Source: Planctomycetota bacterium
GTDB taxonomy: Bacteria > Planctomycetota > Phycisphaerae > Phycisphaerales > SM1A02
Assembly (NCBI GenBank): GCA_016873115.1
Contig: VGYB01000009.1
Span: 1 to 55,672 of the forward strand
Direction of reading: 5' to 3'
DNA length: 55,672 bases
Shown: one piece after another, positions 1-8,162 of the stretch
Layout: each line of letters opens with the position of its first letter
Position numbering within the stretch: position 1 is the first letter of the stretch
Position numbers and translations under genes: made by a program
Notes under the pieces: generated by a model
Told to the model about the DNA's origin: nothing
Seen by the model: only the letters and a program-made list of their open reading frames with translations
The model's database searches: none

Positions 1-411
1 GGCGTTGTTGTTGATGTCCTGAACGGTGCCGCCGTTGGTGAAGCCGGGGTCCAGGGCGGTGCCCCAGCCCGAGCTGGTGGCCAGACCGCTGGCGGTGACC
101 CAACTGTCGAAATCGCGGTCAGTGCTCGAGACCGAGGCACCAGCCATCCACGTGCCGACTTCGCCGTCGGCGGTGAAGGTGTCCTGGTGAACGGCATTCA
201 TGGTGCCGCTGACGGTCGCGTGGTTGTAGGCGTTCAGGAACACCCACGACTGGCCGGTCGGCAGGCCGACATTGTCGAAGTTGGCATAGACCTTGTACTG
301 AATGTTGCCGTTGCTCAGCACCGTACGAACGGAGGTGTAGCCAGTGAAACCAGCTGAAGCGGCTGACGCTGCGACAAGAGCAGCAACCGACGAAACAAAG
401 AAAGCGTTCAT
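1..411 (-). CDS. exported PEP-CTERM-type protein, 3' end cut by window edge
   Basis: A minus-strand frame stays open from the ATG at 411 to base 1 (137 codons, no stop), so the C-terminus lies outside the window. Residues 1 to about 20 form a signal peptide: short N-region, Ala/Val-rich core and ASA-G cleavage area. The mature part matches the complete gene at 700-1362 almost line for line (FTADGEVGTWMAG, SGWGTALDPGF, NGGTVQ), so this is a tandem duplicate. A purine-rich ribosome site (aggaaggga) lies about 10 bases before the ATG. By analogy with the neighbour it should be a surface or matrix protein ending in a sorting tail. The function of the globular part is unknown. Confidence 0.8.
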   Translation of the reverse strand, partial: MNAFFVSSVAALVAASAASAGFTGYTSVRTVLSNGNIQYKVYANFDNVGLPTGQSWVFLNAYNHATVSGTMNAVHQDTFTADGEVGTWMAGASVSSTDRDFDSWVTASGLATSSGWGTALDPGFTNGGTVQDINNNA

Positions 412-641
412 CCCTTTTTCCCTTCCTCTTTTGGTGAATCAAGAAACCAAACTGCCCGGGGGCATACTCATCCCCACAGGCCTCCCTACCGTCGAATCCA
501 TACGGTCCGGCGCAAGGCTTCGTTGCACACTTTTGTGGGAGCGGTACAAATGGCTCCAGAGGACCGGCCCATAAGTCGCTGCGATCGGCTTGGGTGCCGG
601 AGTCGGCGGCCCTTCGCCCGTCGGGCCGTACAAACAAACAA

Positions 642-667
642 GGTGGCCGTCCTTGCGGACGGCCACC
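642..667 (-). terminator. intrinsic terminator after the exported protein gene
   Basis: A perfect 11-bp stem (642-652 with 657-667, loop ttgc) lies about 33 bases past the stop codon of the 700-1362 gene. Read on the minus strand it is followed by ttgtttgttt, a U-rich tail, as expected for Rho-independent termination. It separates the two tandem paralogs, so each is probably its own transcript. Confidence 0.8.
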
Positions 668-699
668 AGGCTAGGTTTGGGGGGAAACTCGCTGTGGTT

Positions 700-1362
700 T
701 CAGCGGCGACGGCGGCCCATGAGGCCAGCCACGCCCAGAAGTGCCAAGGCGCCCGGAGCGGGGACGACGCCGATGGTGAAGGTGCCCTCTCCGAAGATCG
801 CGGTGGTGGTGCCGGCGAGCTTGTAGGCGAGCTTCAGGTAGAAGGTGGCGTAAAGGTCTTCTTCGCCGCCGTTGCGGACGATCTGGGCCAACAGCATGCG
901 GTAGCCGCCCTGGGTGCCACCAGCCATGATCGCATTGGGCGTACCGGGGCTGGCGTCATACCAACCAGCACCGTTGTTGATGTTTTGGACGGTGCCGCCG
1001 TTGGCGAAGCCGGGGTCCAGCGCGGTGCCCCAGCCCGAGCTGGAGGCCAAACCGCTGGCGGTGACCCACGAGTCTTCCGGCCGATCAGTGACCGAGACCG
1101 AGGTACCGGCCATCCACGTGCCGACTTCGCCGTCGGCGGTGAACATGTCCTGATGACGGGCGTTCATGGAGCCCGACTGAGTGGCGAAGTTGAAGGCGTT
1201 CAGGAACACGAGGCTGCTCTGGTCCCAGTTCGCGTAGACCTGATACTGGATGTTGCCGCCAGCAGTGACAGTGCGCTGGACCGAATAGCCGGTGAAACCG
1301 GCGGACGCGACTGAACCAACAATCGCGGCGAGCATGGAGCCCGCAAGGAGGGTCTGCTTCAT
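700..1362 (-). CDS. exported protein with PEP-CTERM-type sorting tail
   Basis: This 220-residue protein has a signal peptide at about 1-21 (MKQ start, hydrophobic core, ASA-GF cleavage area). A globular part of unknown function follows, rich in aromatic residues and small polar loops. The last 21 residues have the layout of a PEP-CTERM sorting signal: a VPAPG motif, a short hydrophobic helix (ALALLGVAGLMG) and an Arg4 end. In that family the tail anchors the precursor in the inner membrane for exosortase processing; that is inference here, as no exosortase lies in the window. It is paralogous to the truncated gene at 1-411. A ribosome site (ggaagaaag) precedes the ATG, and a strong terminator follows at 642-667. 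Confidence 0.85.
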   Translation of the reverse strand: MKQTLLAGSMLAAIVGSVASAGFTGYSVQRTVTAGGNIQYQVYANWDQSSLVFLNAFNFATQSGSMNARHQDMFTADGEVGTWMAGTSVSVTDRPEDSWVTASGLASSSGWGTALDPGFANGGTVQNINNGAGWYDASPGTPNAIMAGGTQGGYRMLLAQIVRNGGEEDLYATFYLKLAYKLAGTTTAIFGEGTFTIGVVPAPGALALLGVAGLMGRRRR

Positions 1363-1588
1363 CTTTCTTCCTTTCGAAACCTAGGGAAATCAGGGAGGGA
1401 CTGCCTTGAGCGGAACACGCACAGGGCGTCCGAAAGTTAGTCCAAGGTCGCCAGTGGTCAAGTAACTCAAGGGCAAAAATCAAAAAAGCACAACTTGGTC
1501 CCTTTTCCACTTCACTCGGACCAGAGCCATAAACCTTGTTGGGTGACGATACGCACGCGGCGGATCGCCAGTTCCCTTCAAACTAGGT

Positions 1589-3136
1589 TCAAGCGAGCAG
1601 GCCGTCAAGCAGAAGCGGCCTGGACCCAACGATTCTTGCACTTCGGACCGTACCCAGTAACTCGACCGCGTTTTCGGGGGCTGGCATGGCCACAATGAGG
1701 TCGCCTGGGCTTCGTCCAATAATCTGCCGGAAGGTCGAGTTGGTCTCGGATGTGGACATTCCTGCCACGCTCAGCGCCACGCGGCCATTCGCGGTGCTTG
1801 CTGGTGCCGATCGTTCGCGGAGGTCCTCGAGGAAGACCGGGACCGTGCGCCCGACCCATTGCTCGTGAACTCGCGCACTCACCCTGCTTTGCAGCGCCAA
1901 CAGCGTGTTGTTGCGGGCGCGCTTGACCTCGTCCGGGACATCATCGGTCAGGCGATCGAACGCCACCGTACCGGGTCGTGGGCTGTACTTGAAGATGAAG
2001 TTGTTCTTGAAGGGGACCCGCTGGACGAGTTCGCAAGTCTGCTCGAAGTCCTCGTCGGTCTCGCCGCAGAATCCCACGATGATGTCGCCGCCGATCGTGC
2101 AGTCGGGAAGCGTGGTGGTGACGCGATCGACGAAGTCGAGGTACTCCGAGACGGTGTAGCCGCGATTCATCGCCTTCAGCATCCGGTCGCTACCGCTCTG
2201 GGCGGGTGCATGCAGGTATTGGCAGATGCGTGGCGAGTCCCTCATGACCTCGAGGATGTCGTTGCCGAAGTCACGCGGATAGCTGGTGACGAACCGGAGA
2301 CGCTGGAGCGCTGGGACCTCCTCGTGGATGCGGTGCAGGAGATCGGCGAAGGTCGTGGTGCGCACGCCGGGGGCGACCGGCTTGCGGAAGGCTGCCAAGC
2401 CGGGACCGACTTGGGGTGCCTCGTTGCCATCGACGGTCAGGGCCATGCCGTGCGCATACCGATAATGGTTGATGGTCTGACCCAGCAGGGTGATTTCGAT
2501 CACGCCAGCATCAACCAGGCGCTTGCACTCGTCGACGACATGTGACGGCGGACGGTGGACTTCTGCGCCTCGGGTGTGTGGGACCACGCAATAGGTGCAG
2601 AACTTGTTGCAGCCACGGGTGATGCGGACATAGGCAGATCTGGACCGTGCGTCGTTGGCCACCGGCTCGAAAGCCCGGCTCAGATCGAGCATCTCAAGAT
2701 TGTCCTCGGCGGCCTCTAGGGTGGCGGAGCGCCGGCTCTTGTTGCCCGCCAATGCAACGCGCTCCGAGCGATCGGCGGCCTCAGCTCGGGCAGCGTTGTC
2801 GATCAAGAGCGGAAGACGGTCGAGTTCGCCGGGTCCGCACATGAGATCGACCTGCGGGTAGCGCTTGAACAGGTCCACGCCATCCCGCTCGGCCATGCAG
2901 CCGATCACTCCAACGATCAGCTGCTCGCCCTGCTTCTTGCGTACCCCTGCCAGGCCGAGCCTGCTGTAGACCTTCTGTTCCGCATGCTCCCGGACGCTGC
3001 AGGTGTTGAACAGCACGACCTCGGCATCATCGGGGTGCGGCACGAACTCGTGACCGAGCGATTGCAACTGTCCACGCACGAGTTCGCTGTCGAGCTCGTT
3101 CATCTGGCAGCCGAAGGTTTCGAGGTACACACGCAT
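1589..3136 (-). CDS. miaB: tRNA-2-methylthio-N6-dimethylallyladenosine synthase MiaB
   Basis: This radical-SAM methylthiotransferase adds the 2-methylthio group to i6A37 of tRNAs reading U-initial codons. The N-terminal UPF0004 domain starts MRVYLETFGCQMN and carries the three Cys of the auxiliary cluster (TFGCQ, FNTCSV, IGCMAE). The radical-SAM core has CNKFCTYC at about residues 177-184 followed by VVPHTRG. The C-terminal part (about 430-505) fits a TRAM RNA-binding domain. At 515 residues it is somewhat longer than the usual 440-480. It is divergent to ftsW with only 29 bp between them. A TATCCT -10 element at 3147-3152 implies almost no 5' leader. Confidence 0.93.
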   Translation of the reverse strand: MRVYLETFGCQMNELDSELVRGQLQSLGHEFVPHPDDAEVVLFNTCSVREHAEQKVYSRLGLAGVRKKQGEQLIVGVIGCMAERDGVDLFKRYPQVDLMCGPGELDRLPLLIDNAARAEAADRSERVALAGNKSRRSATLEAAEDNLEMLDLSRAFEPVANDARSRSAYVRITRGCNKFCTYCVVPHTRGAEVHRPPSHVVDECKRLVDAGVIEITLLGQTINHYRYAHGMALTVDGNEAPQVGPGLAAFRKPVAPGVRTTTFADLLHRIHEEVPALQRLRFVTSYPRDFGNDILEVMRDSPRICQYLHAPAQSGSDRMLKAMNRGYTVSEYLDFVDRVTTTLPDCTIGGDIIVGFCGETDEDFEQTCELVQRVPFKNNFIFKYSPRPGTVAFDRLTDDVPDEVKRARNNTLLALQSRVSARVHEQWVGRTVPVFLEDLRERSAPASTANGRVALSVAGMSTSETNSTFRQIIGRSPGDLIVAMPAPENAVELLGTVRSARIVGSRPLLLDGLLA

Positions 3137-3146
3137 CGGTCGGGCG

Positions 3147-3152
3147 AGGATA
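3147..3152 (-). promoter_or_regulatory. -10 element for miaB
   Basis: TATCCT on the minus strand, 10 bases before the miaB ATG, predicts a leader of only about 3 nt. It lies inside the 29-bp spacer to ftsW. I see no convincing -35 box. Confidence 0.5.
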
Positions 3153-3165
3153 GCGCGACCCGCCG

Positions 3166-4455
3166 TTGGAACTGCAGGATCGCGCCCCTGCGAGCCGATA
3201 TCTGGACGTGCTTCGTGCCGGCCATGGCATCGCTCTGCTCACCTTGACCCTGCTGCTGATCGGCGTGGTGTTTGTGAACAGTGCCGAGGTCACTGTCGCA
3301 CGGGACACTCGCACCACCCTGTCAGCGGTGCTTCTCGACCGGCACACGATCTTCGCGATCGCCTCGTTGGGCTGCCTTCTCCTGGGCATGGTGCTGCCGA
3401 TCGAGCGCATCGCCTCGTGGTCGGGATGGCGCTCGCCGCTGGTCTGGGCGACCGGGCTGAGCCTCATCGGCTTGCTGGCCGTGCATGTGCCGGGACTCGG
3501 CAAGGAAGTCAACGGTGCGAGCCGCTGGGTCAGCCTTGGACCACTGACCTTCCAGCCAAGCGAGCTGGCCAAGTGGCTGATGCCCATCGGTTTGGCTTGG
3601 TACATCGTCCGAGCTGGTGAGCGCATGCAGCGCTTCGTGCCGGGATTCCTGTTGCCGATGACCATCGTGGGCGCTGTTGCACTGGGCATCGCTGGCGAGG
3701 ACCTGGGTACGGCGGTTCTGGTCACGGCGGTGGCCGTGATCATGCTTCTGGCTGGTGGAGCGCGAGTCTGGAATGCCGCCGTGTTCCTGCCGGTTGGCGC
3801 CATCGGCTTTGCGATGCTGGTCGCCATCAGCCCGTATCGCCTGAAACGGATCCTCTCCGTGCTCGACCCGTACAGCGATCCGCAGGGTTCCTGCTACCAC
3901 ATCATCCAAAGCATGGGCGCGATCTCGGGTGGGGGTGTGGTGGGTCGGGGACTGGGCAACAGCGTGCAGAAGTTCGGTTACCTGCCGGAAGGCACGACCG
4001 ACTTCATCTACTCGATCATCTGCGAAGAAATGGGTCTGCTCGGCGCGGTGGCTGTGTTGCTCCTCTACGCCGGCTTGGCTTGGTGCATCGTGCAAGTCGT
4101 GACCAGCCGTCTCAGTGCGCCCGGCGGCGAGAGTCGACCCGCGCTGGATCCGATGAGCCGCGTGCTGGCACTGGGTGTTGGCGCGACGGTCGGGCTCCAG
4201 GCGGTCATCAATGTGGTCGTGGTCACTGGCATGGCGCCCACCAAGGGCATTGCGCTGCCGCTGATCTCGCGCGGCGGCACTGGATGGATGATGACCGCGC
4301 TTTGCCTTGGCATGGTGATCGCCATGGATCGCCGCGTGGCGCGCTCGGAGGCACTGGCAGCCGACGGAGCCACGCCTACTGATGGCTCGAGCCCCGACAC
4401 GATCCATCTCGTGGGCTCCGCATCGGGCGGGCTGCCGGAGCCTGCAGAACCATGA
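3166..4455 (+). CDS. ftsW: peptidoglycan glycosyltransferase FtsW (SEDS family)
   Basis: This polytopic SEDS protein of 429 residues (about 10 membrane helices) polymerises lipid II at the septum. Family signatures include GEDLGTAVLV in the middle and KGIALPLISRGGTG near the C-terminus, corresponding to the usual LPL-IS-GG-S motif. It overlaps murG by 4 bases (ATGA), the FtsW-MurG order seen in dcw clusters, which favours FtsW over RodA. The murC, ddl and ftsQAZ genes normally nearby are absent. The start is TTG; no in-frame ATG occurs in the first helix region, so the exact start is uncertain by a few codons. Confidence 0.9.
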   Translation: MELQDRAPASRYLDVLRAGHGIALLTLTLLLIGVVFVNSAEVTVARDTRTTLSAVLLDRHTIFAIASLGCLLLGMVLPIERIASWSGWRSPLVWATGLSLIGLLAVHVPGLGKEVNGASRWVSLGPLTFQPSELAKWLMPIGLAWYIVRAGERMQRFVPGFLLPMTIVGAVALGIAGEDLGTAVLVTAVAVIMLLAGGARVWNAAVFLPVGAIGFAMLVAISPYRLKRILSVLDPYSDPQGSCYHIIQSMGAISGGGVVGRGLGNSVQKFGYLPEGTTDFIYSIICEEMGLLGAVAVLLLYAGLAWCIVQVVTSRLSAPGGESRPALDPMSRVLALGVGATVGLQAVINVVVVTGMAPTKGIALPLISRGGTGWMMTALCLGMVIAMDRRVARSEALAADGATPTDGSSPDTIHLVGSASGGLPEPAEP

Positions 4456-5621
4456 ACGCAGGCGCAGCGGGCGTTGGCGAGTCGTCCAGCCAGCCGCTCG
4501 CCGTGGCGCCCAAGTGCGTGCTGCTTGCCGGCGGCGGATCGGGCGGCCACATCAGCCCCGGTCTGGCGATCGCCGAGCGCATGAAGGCGATCGATCCGGC
4601 GTGCAGGCCGGTCTTTGTCTGCAGCCAGCGGCCCATCGATGCGCAGATGCTGACCGAAGCCGGCGCTGAGCATGTGGCGATCGCGGCCGAGCCCATGTCG
4701 CTGCGGCCACGCAAGCTGCTGCGGTGCATTCGCTCGTTCATGCAGGGCCGTGCTGAGGTGCTTCGGATGATCGATCAGCTGCAGCCATCGTGGGTGGTTT
4801 CGCTCGGTGGCTTCGTCACCGCACCAGTCGTGCACGCAGCGCAGGCCCGTCGGGTGCCGGTGCTCCTGATGAATCTCGATGCAACGCCCGGCCGCGCGAA
4901 TCGCTGGGTGGCTCGACGCGCCCGCGAGGTCGTGAGCGCGGTTCCCACCCCCACGATCACGGGCTTTGCACGCGAGATCATCGGCATGCCGCTGCGGCGT
5001 CTGGCCTTGGCGCCGGCGGAGCAGGCGTCATGCCGTGAGCAACTCGGTTTGCTGCCGGGCGTGCGCACGCTGCTCGTGACGGGTGCGAGCCAGGGTGCCA
5101 ACAGCCTGAACGACTTCATGCTGCTCTTGGCCCAGCGTGAGCCTGTGTCCTTCACGGACTGGCAGGTGCTGCACCTGTGCGGACCGAGCGTGAGCGGCGG
5201 CGCTGCACGGATCGAAGCGGGGTACCGCGCCGCGGGAGTGCACGCCGTGGTGCTGCCGTTCCTGCACCGCATGGGCCTGGCCTGGGGGGCGGCGGACCTG
5301 GCGCTCAGCCGTGCCGGCGCCAACAGCGTGGGTGAGGCCGCGGCCAATCATGTCCCCACGATCTTCGTGCCGTACCCGTACCACGCCGATCTTCACCAGA
5401 TGCACAACGCCATGCCGCTCGTGGAGCAGGGCGCTGCAGCCCTGGCGAAGGATGCCATCGAGCCCGAGGCCAACCTTCGTGCGCTGGGCGAGCCGACCCT
5501 GAGGCTGATGCGAGACCACGCCGCACGCCACGCCATGCGCGCGCGGCTCCAGGCACGCAGCGAGCCTGATGCCGCCGAGCGAATCGCCCGATTCCTGCTT
5601 GGCGCGGGATCGTTCAGCTGA
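4452..5621 (+). CDS. murG: UDP-GlcNAc:lipid I N-acetylglucosaminyltransferase MurG
   Basis: This GT28-type GT-B glycosyltransferase converts lipid I to lipid II on the inner face of the membrane. The N-terminal Gly-rich loop GGGSGGHISPGLAIAERM at about residues 29-46 matches the MurG G-loop that contacts the lipid pyrophosphate. The C-terminal half holds the UDP-GlcNAc site, including a GASQGANS loop and an SRAGANSVGEAAA segment before PYPYHADLHQ. Its 389 residues are slightly above the usual ~360 because of a short extra N-terminus. It overlaps ftsW by 4 bases, so the two are translationally coupled. Confidence 0.92.
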   Translation: MNAGAAGVGESSSQPLAVAPKCVLLAGGGSGGHISPGLAIAERMKAIDPACRPVFVCSQRPIDAQMLTEAGAEHVAIAAEPMSLRPRKLLRCIRSFMQGRAEVLRMIDQLQPSWVVSLGGFVTAPVVHAAQARRVPVLLMNLDATPGRANRWVARRAREVVSAVPTPTITGFAREIIGMPLRRLALAPAEQASCREQLGLLPGVRTLLVTGASQGANSLNDFMLLLAQREPVSFTDWQVLHLCGPSVSGGAARIEAGYRAAGVHAVVLPFLHRMGLAWGAADLALSRAGANSVGEAAANHVPTIFVPYPYHADLHQMHNAMPLVEQGAAALAKDAIEPEANLRALGEPTLRLMRDHAARHAMRARLQARSEPDAAERIARFLLGAGSFS

Positions 5622-5672
5622 GGCGACGGGACTGCGCTGCATCGATCGCGCGACGCGCGCCCATGGATCGGA

Positions 5673-6713
5673 TCACAGCGCGACCAAGCACTCCGCGAGC
5701 AGGTCGATCGCCGCCTTGAGGTCCTTCTTGTTGATCGACTCCGTGACCGTGTGGATGTAGCGCGTGCCGGCGCCGATGGCGATGCACTTCGCGCCCTTGC
5801 CACTACGCTGGATGGCAGCGCCATCCTGCCCGCCGCGCGGCAGGATCGCGCGCTGGTGCGGGATCTTCTTTCGCTTGGCGATCGCACAGACCTCGGTGAG
5901 CAGTCCGTAGTCGCTGATCATGCTGCCGTCCTGCACCATGATCGCTGCACCCAGACCGTGCTTGGTCACGCGTTGCGAGTCGGGTACGCCGGGGGTGTCA
6001 CACGCCAGGTTCACGTCGAGCCCGATGCCGATCTCGGCGCCGACGGCGTTTGCAGCCGTCATCGCACCGCGAAGTCCCACTTCCTCCTGCGTGGTGAACG
6101 CCACGACCACATCGCGTGAGAGCTGGCCGCGACGCCTGGCGATCGCGCGGATCGCCTCGATGGCCATGAAGCAGGCGAAGCGATTGTCGAGTGCCTTGCT
6201 GATGACCGCGGTGGGAAGGTCCATGAAGGGCTCATCCATCACGACGTAGTCCCCGATCTGCACGCGGCTCCCCGCGTCACCTGCATCACGGCCGAGGTCG
6301 ACGAAGAACTCCTCGGTGCAGGGCACCTTGCTGCGCTCGGCCTCGCTCGAGATGTGGATCGGCTTGCCGCCGGGGTTCATCACGCCCTTGAGGTCGCCTT
6401 TCTCGGTCACCACCAGCACGCGGCGGCTGAAGAGGTTGCGCGCATCGAATCCACCCGCCGGGTTGAGCCAGAGGAAGCCCTGTTCGTCGACATGACGGAC
6501 ATAGAAGCCGATCTCGTCCATGTGCGCGGCCACGAGGATCGGGCCGCTGGATCGCTTGCGGGCCTTGATCGTGCATAGCAGCGAACCCATGGGGTCGATC
6601 GTGACGGAGTCGAAGAGGCCCTTGGTCTCCTTCTGCACGAGTGCGCGAACGCGCTCCTCGCGACCGGGGATGCCTGGGGTTTCGCAGAGTCGTTGCAGCA
6701 GCGAGATGTCCAT
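5673..6713 (-). CDS. M42-family aminopeptidase (glutamyl aminopeptidase/endoglucanase type)
   Basis: This cytosolic dinuclear-metal aminopeptidase (346 residues) belongs to the M42 family, whose members form tetrahedral peptide-trimming particles. Metal and catalytic signatures are visible: AAHMDEIG near residue 65, SKALDNRFA, TTQEEVGLRGA (catalytic Glu pair), GLDVNLA, and YIHTVTES near the C-terminus. Substrate preference cannot be read from sequence. The gene is divergent to ygfZ across a 28-bp spacer holding opposed -10 elements. It is convergent to murG, with no obvious hairpin between them. Confidence 0.9.
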   Translation of the reverse strand: MDISLLQRLCETPGIPGREERVRALVQKETKGLFDSVTIDPMGSLLCTIKARKRSSGPILVAAHMDEIGFYVRHVDEQGFLWLNPAGGFDARNLFSRRVLVVTEKGDLKGVMNPGGKPIHISSEAERSKVPCTEEFFVDLGRDAGDAGSRVQIGDYVVMDEPFMDLPTAVISKALDNRFACFMAIEAIRAIARRRGQLSRDVVVAFTTQEEVGLRGAMTAANAVGAEIGIGLDVNLACDTPGVPDSQRVTKHGLGAAIMVQDGSMISDYGLLTEVCAIAKRKKIPHQRAILPRGGQDGAAIQRSGKGAKCIAIGAGTRYIHTVTESINKKDLKAAIDLLAECLVAL

Positions 6714-6722
6714 GGGTCGGGA

Positions 6723-6732
6723 AACCTATCAT
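6723..6732. promoter_or_regulatory. opposed -10 elements in a 28-bp divergent spacer
   Basis: On the plus strand TATCAT (6727-6732) lies 9 bases before the ygfZ ATG. On the minus strand TAGGTT (complement of 6723-6728) lies 9 bases before the aminopeptidase ATG. The hexamers share two base pairs. Both transcripts would have leaders of only 2-3 nt. No -35 consensus is evident. Confidence 0.45.
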
Positions 6733-6741
6733 GCTCCGCCC

Positions 6742-7971
6742 ATGCACGACGCCCTCCATGCCCTCCATGCCGAGTACGCCCGCGGCGAGGCACAGCGTCG
6801 TGCCGGCGTGGTGGCGCAGGCACCGGGCGCAGGGGAGCGCGGAGCGGGAATCCTTCCCGCCGAGGGTCATGTGCAGTACCTGCCGTGGGCCGACGGTGGT
6901 GAGCCGGTTGCCCTTGTTCCTGCCAGTTACGGCAGCGTGGAAGTGGAGTACGCCGCCCTGCGGCGTGGCTGTGCACTCCTCGATGGAGGTGGACGCGGCG
7001 TGATCCGCGTGGGCGGCAAGGATCGGCTCGATGTGCTCCAGCGCATGCTCACCCAGGACCTCCGAGGGCTCGATGCGGGTGGCGTCAGACGGAGCTTCTG
7101 GCTCAACCGCAAGGGGCGGATCGACGCGGATCTTGCAGTCGTTGCCTTCGGGGATCACTGGCTGCTTGAGTGTGATGCACTCGATGCAGCCCATGCCGCC
7201 ACCAGCATGTCCGCGTTCATCTTCAGCGAGGAGATCGAGCTCGCGTACGAGCCGGCCTTGCGCTGCCTGTCGCTTGCCGGTCCCTCGACCTACGAGGCAC
7301 TGGCTGCGGTGGGTGCGGAGGCGGCGATCCTCGCGCAGGCCGATGCCCGTTCGTGCATGGTGCAGGTGGCCGGGATCCCGTGCCATGCATGGCGCCTCGA
7401 TTGGTTCGGCGTCCCGACGGTGCACCTGGCCTGCGGGGCCGATCGAGTGGCCGAACTCTGGAAGGCACTCGTGGCGCAGGTCGATCTGGCCCATGGCCGA
7501 CGGCGTGTGCGTCCCTGCGGTTGGTACGCGCAGAACATCGCGCGCATCGAGGCGGGCGAGCCATGGTTCCATGTGGACTTCGGCCGCGCGAGCCTGCCGC
7601 ATGAGAGCGGCGTGCTGCGCGAGCGCGTGAGCTTCACCAAGGGGTGCTACCTCGGGCAGGAGATCGTGGCGCGCATGGAGAGCCTGGGCAAGCCCAAGCA
7701 GGTCGTCGCAGCATTGCGGATCGTCGGCGATGCGCTGCCGACGGCAGGGGAGCAGGTCTTCTCGCTCACCGAGGGTGGCGGCCTTGCGGACCACGTCGGT
7801 GCCATCACCAGCAGCACGCTGAGTCCCATGCTGGGAGCCGTCAGCATCGCGCTGGCCACGGTGCGCACGGCTCACGCCGTACCGGGAGGCCTTCTCGCGG
7901 TCAATGCCGAAGGCATGACGGCTCGTGCCGTCGTGCAGCCCAGCCTTCGGTTCGTGGAGCCCACCCCATGA
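6742..7971 (+). CDS. ygfZ: YgfZ/GcvT-like folate-binding protein
   Basis: This tetrahydrofolate-binding protein of the GcvT superfamily helps maintain or repair iron-sulfur enzymes such as MiaB. The family signature KGCYLGQEIVARM is present about two-thirds along the 409 residues. The N-terminal half has the GcvT-like fold (GVIRVGGKDRLDVLQRMLTQD). The start ATG at 6742 was chosen because it follows a -10 element, and because the longer frame upstream is antisense to the aminopeptidase. At 409 residues it is longer than E. coli YgfZ (about 325), with an extra N-terminus. Its stop overlaps the next ATG (ATGA). Confidence 0.85.
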   Translation: MHDALHALHAEYARGEAQRRAGVVAQAPGAGERGAGILPAEGHVQYLPWADGGEPVALVPASYGSVEVEYAALRRGCALLDGGGRGVIRVGGKDRLDVLQRMLTQDLRGLDAGGVRRSFWLNRKGRIDADLAVVAFGDHWLLECDALDAAHAATSMSAFIFSEEIELAYEPALRCLSLAGPSTYEALAAVGAEAAILAQADARSCMVQVAGIPCHAWRLDWFGVPTVHLACGADRVAELWKALVAQVDLAHGRRRVRPCGWYAQNIARIEAGEPWFHVDFGRASLPHESGVLRERVSFTKGCYLGQEIVARMESLGKPKQVVAALRIVGDALPTAGEQVFSLTEGGGLADHVGAITSSTLSPMLGAVSIALATVRTAHAVPGGLLAVNAEGMTARAVVQPSLRFVEPTP

Positions 7972-8162
7972 CGATCGATCTCCTCCCTCGCGCAGTGCTC
8001 ATGCTGCAGGACCTTCCGGCAGGAACGGCTGCCGATGACCTGAGCGTGATCCCAGAGTTCTGGCTCTTCGTGGCGGCGGGCGCGATGACGGTTGGCCTGA
8101 TCGTGGGCATCGCCATCTTCTGGCGGCGCATCAGCACGGAACATGATCGGGAGACGCGATGA
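7968..8162 (+). CDS. small single-span membrane protein
   Basis: This 64-residue protein is coupled to ygfZ by ATGA (7968-7971) and to mvaB by another ATGA (8159-8162). Residues 1-30 are polar to amphipathic. A single hydrophobic helix (FWLFVAAGAMTVGLIVGIAIF) spans about residues 31-51, followed by a basic cytoplasm-type tail (WRRIS...). No family is recognised. The tight coupling on both sides and the clean membrane segment support a real gene rather than a chance frame. Confidence 0.7.
   Translation: MTIDLLPRAVLMLQDLPAGTAADDLSVIPEFWLFVAAGAMTVGLIVGIAIFWRRISTEHDRETR

Noticed and set aside
3322-4407. Long open frame antisense to ftsW (similar ones antisense to murA at 11991-13415, mnmG at 42261-43487 and others)
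   Set aside because: These are by-products of high third-position GC in real genes; they have Arg/His/Ala-rich compositions, no homology, and no ribosome sites.
5622-5672. Terminator between murG and the aminopeptidase
   Set aside because: The spacer has alternating gcgc stretches but no convincing stem-loop or U-tract.
6520-6741. Longer start for ygfZ
   Set aside because: It lies antisense within the aminopeptidase gene, and the ATG at 6742 sits just behind a -10 element.
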